A stretch of DNA of 64,000 bases from an uncultured Chloroflexota bacterium (GTDB taxonomy: Bacteria > Chloroflexota > Chloroflexia > Chloroflexales > Roseiflexaceae): positions 1 to 64,000 of the forward strand of contig CALFIC010000129.1 of assembly GCA_937876225.1 (NCBI GenBank). The letters run 5' to 3'. Position numbers and translations under genes: made by a program. The notes beneath the pieces are model-generated. The model was not told where the DNA came from, searched no databases, and was given only the letters and a program-made list of their open reading frames with translations. Every line of letters starts with the position of its first letter. Within the stretch, counting starts at the first letter, position 1. This document shows, one piece after another, positions 57,768 through 64,000 of the stretch.

Positions 57768-60700
57768 CTACGGGGCTGGGTAGGCAGTCGCTACAGGTGT
57801 GTTCGTCGGTGGCAATGGGTACGCAGTGGCGGTCCGGCTGGGGGTGTTGGTGCGGCTAGAGGTGCTCGTGACGGCGAGTGCCGTTTGGGTCTGGGCATAG
57901 AAGGTTGGGCTCCGGCGGGCGAGCATCGTCTGGGTGCTCCGCAATGGGGTGCCGGTGCGGGTGGCCGTGAATGTATTTGGTATAAATGCAGTCGCTGACG
58001 GGAGTGTTGCCGTTACGGTGGCTGTACCTGATTTGGTTGGTGTGATTGATATGGTTGGTGTGCGGGTATTGGTTGACGTGGCTGATCTAGTGCGGGTGCT
58101 TGATGGTACAAATCCTGGGATGGTTGCTGTACCCGTTGCGGCCAGCGGCGTCTTGGATTTGACGCTGGTGGGTGACATCGTGCCGGTTGGTGTGCGCGTA
58201 AATGTAGTCGTAGCGGTCAGTGTCGGACAGCTACCAGGGGTTGCACATGCTGTGGCTGTCAGGGTGGGCACTAGACTAGCTGGATTGGTGTTGTTGTAGA
58301 TTTGGATGACGGTGTTGGCAGATACCGGACTATTGTAGAGCATCACATTGTCTAGCGCACCCGTAAAGCCGCTTTTTGGCCATACACTGGCGCTACTGCT
58401 ATAGCCCAGCATGAGTGGATCGTTGACTGTGGGCAGTGTGATTGTTGCTTCAGCATACAAGCGGGCATTCACATAAAACGATAGCTTTTGCGTGGTTGGG
58501 TTGTAGCTACATGCGAAGTGGTACCAGCGATTAAAGTCTGCACTTTCACTTTCGACAATAACCGGTGCAGTAGCGCTAAACCCGGCACACAGTGGCATAT
58601 AACCAGTACTATCTGCACGTAAACCAACAGACATGCCTTGGCCCGTTGCATTGGTTTTGGTCATAAAGAAGTCATTGCCACTCGCCGAAACTGCGTTGAC
58701 ATTGGCCCAGAATGCCACCGTAAAGCCACTCGTTGATGCAGGTGCTGTAAGCGTTAATTGCTGGGCACTATTATTGCTAAATATTGCTGCCGAACTATCA
58801 TGTGGCACGAGGTTATTCGCTTCTGGTCGCCCAAAAACCGGGCATTTGTTGTTGCTTGCGCCACACCGCATGGTGCCGCCGTTCGGTGATATGCTCTGCA
58901 GTTGGGTTTCGATAATCAACCCGTTGAGTTTATCACTTTCATTGAGGGGTGTTGTTCCGTTGAGTTCTGCCCGGGTGAGGACATGATTGAAGATGGCGAC
59001 TTGACTCAGTTCGCCATTTACCCCTTCCATGGTGTCGTAGCGCCGACCGATGATGAGTGGTGCGGCAGGTGGGGTAAAGGCCCCACGCACGATGTCTTGA
59101 CCGATGATTTGGGCATCGCGCCAGAGCGTGCGTGTGCGTGAAACAGGGTCAAAACTACAAGCGTAATCGTGCCATTGGCGATCGACATACCAACTAGTGC
59201 TACGCAGATCATCGCCATAAAAGCTACAGAATGGGCGATTTTCTTTGTCGATACCCATGGTCAAGTATTGGCGCACCGAGCCGGCGGTACCAATACTTAA
59301 CAGCACATCAGCACGGTTAATATTCGTGCGGCGCAGGCTGGCACGCGCCGTGAACGGCACGCCATTGAGGGTGGTGTTGGCTGACGCGGTGAGTTCGTCG
59401 CCATTGGCATCGTTAAACAGCAATGCTGGGTAGCGTGCGTTGCTATCATTTGACCCATCAGGGATGGCCTGTACCGGACATCTGATAGCGCATTGGAATG
59501 TCGAAGATGCGACGTTTGCTGCAAATACTTGGGGCGCACTAAAGTCTGACATGGTGTACCACGCAACTTGATTGGTGACGAATTCGGCTGTGTTGGCGCG
59601 GGCTGTCATGGTGGGCATCGGTACTGCAGTGTTGGTGGGGACGATGGTGACGGTGGGGACGTCGTCTTCGAAAAAGACAGCGATTTTTCCGTCGCCGGTA
59701 AAAATATTGGTGATATGGTGGGCGAGATTAGCTTCGTAGAGTGCATTCAGTAGCGCCGGTGCATAGTCACCCCATGCGATGGCAGTACCATCCTTCGTGA
59801 GTGCCATACTTTGGCGTTCACCTGTACTAATGGCAATTACATTGCCAAGGGTGGCGTCGTACGGGAGGTCTGCTTGGCCATAGTCACTACTATTTGCGCC
59901 CCAGGCCACGAGTTGGCCGTCGGCACGCAAGCCGAGGATGTGATAGTCGCCGGCCTCAATTTCGATGAGTGTAGTGGCCCGGGCGGGGATAGTAGCAACA
60001 CCTTCATTGTTGTTATTGGTAATGACTTTGACGCTGCCATCAGTGAGCAGTACGACGGCAAAATCACGTCCTGCAGCAATATGTTTGATGTTGGGGTATT
60101 GGGTCAGATTGAATTGATTCGACCAGATGCGACCATCGAGGGTGAGGACCATCATATGCGTACCACGGACGGCGATTTCGGCTACATACCGTTGGAATGC
60201 GTCGGGAATGGTATTGGTGATGTCGGTGGCGGGAGTACCATTTTCACTACATGGTGCCCACGCGCGTATCGTACGATTTAAACGTAATACCATGCCGTAA
60301 ATACCGAGTGCCGCATGATGAATGTCTTTGCTGAAATCAGTGGTTGGCAATCCACTACAGAGGGAATTAATATTGAGCGTATTTGAGTTTTGCACATTGG
60401 CTTGGGTGTTGGTCGCAAATGCTACTGACGACCCATTATAGGTATCTGATGTTTCTCCGCTCATAAAGATGATATGGTCATGTACTGGTGCGCCACTCAT
60501 TGGTGGTACTACAGGTAATACCGGTGCGGTTGGCGCCCTAGGTGCGGCAGTAGGTTGTGGCTCAAGGATCTGTTGTGACAATGCCGCACTAAACGTACTG
60601 CCACCGGTGACCATGAAGGGATGCCACAGATTTGTGGGAACCTGATCTTGGCCATTTGAGTTCATCCCCCAACTGACGACTTGTTTGTTATCAGTGATGG

Positions 60701-60863
60701 CAAGCATGTGCATTTCGCCGGCCCCGATTTGTTGAAAAATACCTATGGGGACGGTGCGTTGATCATAATCGTTTTGACCGATAACAATGATACGACCGCT
60801 TCGAAGCAACAGCATAGTGTTTTCGGCACTGGCAGCGATATCGATGACGTTTCGGTAGGTCAC
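57768..60863 (-). CDS. C-terminal part of an RCC1-repeat/LamG secreted protein, severed by an in-frame TAG
   Basis: 1031 residues from a GTG. Residues 1-410 continue RCC1 beta-propeller repeats (VSWGMNSNGQDQVP, VAWGANSSDYGQADLP). Residues about 450-650 and 670-870 are two concanavalin-like LamG domains (RQWHDYACSFDPVSRTRTLWRD; NRWYHFACSYNPTTQKLSFYVN). The last 150 are Thr/Ser/Pro-rich. It has no signal peptide or ribosome-binding site. It is in the same frame as the gene upstream, separated only by one TAG codon and ten sense codons (GRNNAGQTDV). It is therefore best read as the 3' part of that gene (57768-63383, 1871 codons before the true stop). Confidence 0.85.
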   Translation of the reverse strand: MTYRNVIDIAASAENTMLLLRSGRIIVIGQNDYDQRTVPIGIFQQIGAGEMHMLAITDNKQVVSWGMNSNGQDQVPTNLWHPFMVTGGSTFSAALSQQILEPQPTAAPRAPTAPVLPVVPPMSGAPVHDHIIFMSGETSDTYNGSSVAFATNTQANVQNSNTLNINSLCSGLPTTDFSKDIHHAALGIYGMVLRLNRTIRAWAPCSENGTPATDITNTIPDAFQRYVAEIAVRGTHMMVLTLDGRIWSNQFNLTQYPNIKHIAAGRDFAVVLLTDGSVKVITNNNNEGVATIPARATTLIEIEAGDYHILGLRADGQLVAWGANSSDYGQADLPYDATLGNVIAISTGERQSMALTKDGTAIAWGDYAPALLNALYEANLAHHITNIFTGDGKIAVFFEDDVPTVTIVPTNTAVPMPTMTARANTAEFVTNQVAWYTMSDFSAPQVFAANVASSTFQCAIRCPVQAIPDGSNDSNARYPALLFNDANGDELTASANTTLNGVPFTARASLRRTNINRADVLLSIGTAGSVRQYLTMGIDKENRPFCSFYGDDLRSTSWYVDRQWHDYACSFDPVSRTRTLWRDAQIIGQDIVRGAFTPPAAPLIIGRRYDTMEGVNGELSQVAIFNHVLTRAELNGTTPLNESDKLNGLIIETQLQSISPNGGTMRCGASNNKCPVFGRPEANNLVPHDSSAAIFSNNSAQQLTLTAPASTSGFTVAFWANVNAVSASGNDFFMTKTNATGQGMSVGLRADSTGYMPLCAGFSATAPVIVESESADFNRWYHFACSYNPTTQKLSFYVNARLYAEATITLPTVNDPLMLGYSSSASVWPKSGFTGALDNVMLYNSPVSANTVIQIYNNTNPASLVPTLTATACATPGSCPTLTATTTFTRTPTGTMSPTSVKSKTPLAATGTATIPGFVPSSTRTRSATSTNTRTPTISITPTKSGTATVTATLPSATAFIPNTFTATRTGTPLRSTQTMLARRSPTFYAQTQTALAVTSTSSRTNTPSRTATAYPLPPTNTPVATAYPAP

Positions 60864-60893
60864 GACATCTGTTTGCCCTGCGTTATTGCGTCC

Positions 60894-60896
60894 CTA
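60894..60896 (-). other. Amber codon in place of the RCC1 tryptophan
   Basis: On the minus strand the codons read GTG TTT GCC TAG GGA CGC AAT AAC GCA GGG CAA. Every intact RCC1 repeat in this gene has Ala/Ser-Trp-Gly here, so one G-to-A change (TGG to TAG) explains the split. Confidence 0.85.
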
Positions 60897-63383
60897 GGCA
60901 AACACAACGTTGTCGCTGCGCAGGGCTACGGTATGCCAGCCCCCAGCAGCGATTTTGACGATGCTTGAAAGAAATGGTTGATCGAGTTGCCCGTATGTAT
61001 TGTCACCCCAACTTTGCACTGTACCATCACTGAGCAGTGCCACCGAATGACTTACTCCTGCGGCTAATTGGACGGCATATGGTTTGCTTACGGGGATGGA
61101 TGTGGCAGTGCGGGTGCTGGTCTTGGTGGGGGTACGGGTGTTGGTTGCCGTGCTGGTCGCTGTCGCTGTGACACTAACAGCGTTAAGGAGATTGTTTGGT
61201 ACGTTTGATTGACCAGAACTATTGTTGCCCCAGGCGAGTACTGACCCGTTTTTGCGTAGCACCAAACTGTGATTGGCGCCTGACGCGAGGGCAATTACGC
61301 GCATAGTGTCAGTGAGGGGCTTTGTGGTGGTTAATTCGCTCGGGACGTTACTTTGTCCATAGCGATTGTCGCCCCACGATACGACCACCCCATCGGTGCG
61401 CAACACGCTGATGTGGCGATATCCAGCCACAACTTGGAGCAATTGTCCTTGGGCTGCGTCGGGGATTGAAGCATTGATGGTATCATCGCCGCCCCAAATG
61501 CTTAAATAGCCAGGTGAATTATATTCGATGCTTCGCAACCCTAATGAGAGAATGGGTGTCGACGTCGCGGTATTGGTCGCACTATATACCGGCATGATGG
61601 CAATCCCAATGGCATGAGTGAAATTTGTACTGATTTGGTAAATGCCACTGGGGATGGTACTTGGGACGATTTGGCCACTATAGGCATAGGCTTGGGTTTG
61701 TAGTGACCGCCGAGTGATAATCACACCCCATTGGGTGGCACTGACGTTGCGTACCCCATCCATGCTGGGGATGATTAGACAGGGACAGCCGGTTGTACTA
61801 TACGTCAGTGCACTTGCAGTCCCAGTGGCAACTAAATCGGTGACGCCACTGCCAAAAAGGATAAGGCGGCCATCACTCCGTAGGGCACCATAGACATTCC
61901 CTGCGGCAAAAATTCGGGTAATGCTGCCTGCGGCTAATGCCGGTATGTTTATCGATTTACCCCAGGCATAGACGGCGCCGGTACTGTCGAGGGCAAATGA
62001 GCTATCGCTGCCGGCCGCAATCCCGACAATCGATTTACTGGCAATAACGGTAGGAATCGTGGTGCGTTGGCTACTAGCGCCGTACACCTGAATGGTGCCG
62101 TTGTTGCGGAGCATCACCGTGTGATTATCACCCGCAGCGATTTGGGTAATCCCCGTCAACACGCCACCACTCGGAGCGGTGAGTGAGGCACTGTTACCCC
62201 ACATCACCGCGGTGCCATCTTGTTTGAGTGCCACACTATGATTTAAGCCGGCGGCGACTTGTAAGACCCCGGTTTGGGCTGTGGCGGGAATCGTAAGCTC
62301 GCCTTTGACGTTTGTCCCCCAGCCAAGTACTTTGCCATCGCTGGTGACGGCCAAGGCATGATGTGGCCCCATCGCAATTTGGGCAATTGCACTATTTGCT
62401 TGACTTGGGATTACATTGAGTTTGTAGGGGGCATTGTTACCCCACGAAATGACTTGACCACTCGTGGTATTGGCTGTTAGTGGCTGCGTGGGTACGGCGA
62501 TTGTGCGTGTATTGGTTGGGGTGTTGGTCGGGGTGTTGGTTGGGGTGTTGGTTGGGGTGTTGGTCGGGGTGTTGGTTGGGGTAGGTGACCATGATGCAGC
62601 AATTTGCGTCAATCTCGTGGCAGTGCCAGTTTGATTGGCGATTGCGGTGCCGGTTTGATTGGCGATTGCGGTGCGGGTTTGATTGACCATAGCGGTGTTG
62701 GTCTGGTTGACCATAGCGGTGTTGGTCTGGTTGACCATAGCGGTGCTAGTTTGGTTTGGAGTTGGTGTATTGGTTTGATAAATACCGGACAACACGATTT
62801 CGGCAATAGTGAGTGCCTGCCCCGAGACGTCGAGTTGGATGCGTAGATAGCGGGCACGGGTACCTGCAGGGAATGTCACTGTGTAACCGATGCCTAATGG
62901 TGCGGTGGTACAAGTAGTTTGATTATCACAAATCACATTCTTCCAAGCAACTGATTGTGCTTTGTTGTAATTCATATCGCGTGAATCACCAAGATCAATA
63001 TTACTTAAAAACGCTACTGCACCACTAAATGGTGTATAACAACAGTCTCTCCGGTTGTAGACAATTACTTTAGTAACATCACGTGTATATCCTAAATCGA
63101 GTTGCAACCAACTACGGTCATCAAGATTAGTGTGTGTGAAATTACCATAATTGCCATCGATTGCAGCCGATGCATTATAATTAAAATTATTTCCATATGT
63201 CGATGATTGGCTTGCAGTAATGCCACTGTTGTAGACGGTGTCAGTTGGGGTATTGGTTGACACCATGGGCTGCGCAATCGACGATTTTGCAGCCACATGC
63301 GGTTGGTTGTTGACGAACGTGAAGAACACCATTAGCACTGTCAAAATAGTGACGACGGCGTAGTTTAATTGTTGTTTCTGCAT
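60894..63383 (-). CDS. N-terminal part of a secreted F5/8C and RCC1-repeat protein, ending at a premature TAG
   Basis: 829 residues. A signal sequence/anchor (VVTILTVLMVFFTFVNN) leads into a coagulation factor 5/8 type C domain (about 50-205: SAAIDGNYGNFTHTNLDDRSWLQLDLGYTRDVTKVIVYNRRDCC). Then come eight-residue MVNQTNTA-type repeats (24-nt DNA units, 62630-62756) and TPTN repeats (12-nt units, 62516-62583). A long set of RCC1 repeats (VAWGNNSSGQSNVP pattern) follows to the end. The reading stops in SDNVVFA just where WGRNNAGQ should follow. AAGGAG precedes the ATG, 11 nt after the upstream RCC1 gene. Confidence 0.85.
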   Translation of the reverse strand: MQKQQLNYAVVTILTVLMVFFTFVNNQPHVAAKSSIAQPMVSTNTPTDTVYNSGITASQSSTYGNNFNYNASAAIDGNYGNFTHTNLDDRSWLQLDLGYTRDVTKVIVYNRRDCCYTPFSGAVAFLSNIDLGDSRDMNYNKAQSVAWKNVICDNQTTCTTAPLGIGYTVTFPAGTRARYLRIQLDVSGQALTIAEIVLSGIYQTNTPTPNQTSTAMVNQTNTAMVNQTNTAMVNQTRTAIANQTGTAIANQTGTATRLTQIAASWSPTPTNTPTNTPTNTPTNTPTNTPTNTRTIAVPTQPLTANTTSGQVISWGNNAPYKLNVIPSQANSAIAQIAMGPHHALAVTSDGKVLGWGTNVKGELTIPATAQTGVLQVAAGLNHSVALKQDGTAVMWGNSASLTAPSGGVLTGITQIAAGDNHTVMLRNNGTIQVYGASSQRTTIPTVIASKSIVGIAAGSDSSFALDSTGAVYAWGKSINIPALAAGSITRIFAAGNVYGALRSDGRLILFGSGVTDLVATGTASALTYSTTGCPCLIIPSMDGVRNVSATQWGVIITRRSLQTQAYAYSGQIVPSTIPSGIYQISTNFTHAIGIAIMPVYSATNTATSTPILSLGLRSIEYNSPGYLSIWGGDDTINASIPDAAQGQLLQVVAGYRHISVLRTDGVVVSWGDNRYGQSNVPSELTTTKPLTDTMRVIALASGANHSLVLRKNGSVLAWGNNSSGQSNVPNNLLNAVSVTATATSTATNTRTPTKTSTRTATSIPVSKPYAVQLAAGVSHSVALLSDGTVQSWGDNTYGQLDQPFLSSIVKIAAGGWHTVALRSDNVVFA

Positions 63384-63394
63384 GACGGTGCTCC

Positions 63395-64000
63395 TTACTT
63401 TCCACTCGTGGTGTTGACCGTAGTCGCACCGTCAGTATTCGTCAAGAATGGTAGGTAGAGTTTGTCGTAACTCTGGGTCGGGGTAAACGTCCCGGAGTAT
63501 GACGCACTCCCGGCACTATTGCTCACCGTGAGTGTGTATTTGTAGCGCCTCCCTGGTAAGAGTCCGGTAAATTGATTACTCGATTGCAATAGATCGAGGC
63601 TAGCAGGCAGGTTACTTGATTGAGATGTACTACTCACCACTTGGCTGGTCAGTATTTGCGTACCGTTGAGCGCAACTGTTGTCGTGCCGTAACAACAGCT
63701 CTCGACACTGGTGGTGGCGCCCCATACATAGAGTTTGCCGTCACTAGTGACTGCGGCGCTACTATTGGCGTTAGCCGCAATGTAGATGGCATTGGTGACT
63801 GCTGCCGGGACAGTGGTTTGACCCATGCTGTTATCACCCCAGGCAACTACGACGCCGTCTGCGCGCAGAGCCAGGCCGTGCTTGTCGCCGGCAGTGATTT
63901 GGGTGATACCGGTGGTGGCTGTTACCGGCACAGTGATTTGACCTAGGTCGTTTTTGCCCCAGGCAATCAGTCGACCATCTGACTTGAGGGCTAGGCTGAA
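63395..64000 (-). CDS. C-terminal part of another RCC1-repeat secreted protein (runs off the window)
   Basis: 201 residues visible; the frame is open to the window edge. RCC1 repeats (LKSDGRLIAWGKNDLGQITVP, LRADGVVVAWGDNSMGQTTVP, VTSDGKLYVWG) are followed by a fibronectin-like strand set (FTGLLPGRRYKYTLTVSNSAGSASYSGTFTPT) and the end KLYLPFLTNTDGATTVNTTSGK. Such LYLPF-type tails are common on secreted Chloroflexota proteins. It is upstream of, and only 11 nt from, the next RCC1 gene, so they form one operon. Confidence 0.85.
   Translation of the reverse strand, partial: FSLALKSDGRLIAWGKNDLGQITVPVTATTGITQITAGDKHGLALRADGVVVAWGDNSMGQTTVPAAVTNAIYIAANANSSAAVTSDGKLYVWGATTSVESCCYGTTTVALNGTQILTSQVVSSTSQSSNLPASLDLLQSSNQFTGLLPGRRYKYTLTVSNSAGSASYSGTFTPTQSYDKLYLPFLTNTDGATTVNTTSGK

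Noticed and set aside
62516..62756. Repeats considered as a CRISPR-like array
   Set aside because: There are no unique spacers; the 12-nt and 24-nt units encode linker repeats in frame.

Overview
The window looks like a chromosomal segment of a Chloroflexota (Chloroflexi) bacterium, most likely class Chloroflexia. This is inferred from protein style, not from a marker gene. The clues are secreted proteins with long Thr/Pro tails, an upstream RCC1-repeat protein ending in a KLYLPFLTN-type tail, an ABA4-like membrane protein, a LytR-CpsA-Psr cell-wall protein, and a mid-50s percent GC estimated by eye. Coding is dense on both strands, and many neighbours overlap by 1-14 nt. No transposase, integrase, prophage, CRISPR array, rRNA or tRNA was seen.

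1-17.5 kb is mostly housekeeping: a PLP aminotransferase, glgC and murJ, rpsT with a clear promoter and terminator, holA with a DapA-family aldolase, three tandem PlsC-type acyltransferases, a secreted metal-handling pair, a MOSC protein, a PduO-type cobalamin adenosyltransferase, aspS, a methyltransferase, a SUFU-domain protein and an LCP ligase. 17.5-29.4 kb holds a DUF1992 protein, a Zn/Mn ABC importer, a serine hydrolase, a secreted glycosidase, a PD-(D/E)XK protein, a TetR-controlled four-gene set with a readable promoter and operator, and two low-complexity lipoproteins. The tmRNA gene ssrA lies at 29.47-29.83 kb, with promoter, tag reading frame and terminator.

29.9-36.3 kb is a seven-gene minus-strand operon behind one strong promoter. 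It encodes a VOC protein, a Gfo/Idh/MocA dehydrogenase, a sugar-phosphate isomerase/epimerase, an SDR, a HAD phosphatase, a deoxyhypusine-synthase-like protein and an RfaE1-like PfkB kinase. It reads as a carbohydrate or polyol pathway that I cannot match to a described one, and it is the best candidate here for a new system. 37.3-46.8 kb is a complete C-P lyase operon in the order phnD-C-E-E-G-H-I-J-K-L-M, for uptake and cleavage of phosphonates; phnF, phnN, phnO and phnP are not in the window.

47-57.5 kb carries a tyrosine phosphatase, an unknown protein with an FAD oxidoreductase, a large three-domain fusion (kinase, M23 peptidase, class III aminotransferase), an aldo/keto reductase, a PhyH-family dioxygenase, a MTHFR-like protein and a divergent aspartokinase. 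Two intergenic regions here carry copies of a REP-like palindrome and of a second short repeat. 57.7-64 kb is filled by giant secreted RCC1-repeat proteins. One of them is cut in two by a TAG codon exactly where the RCC1 motif calls for tryptophan (TGG), so two apparent genes are one interrupted gene.
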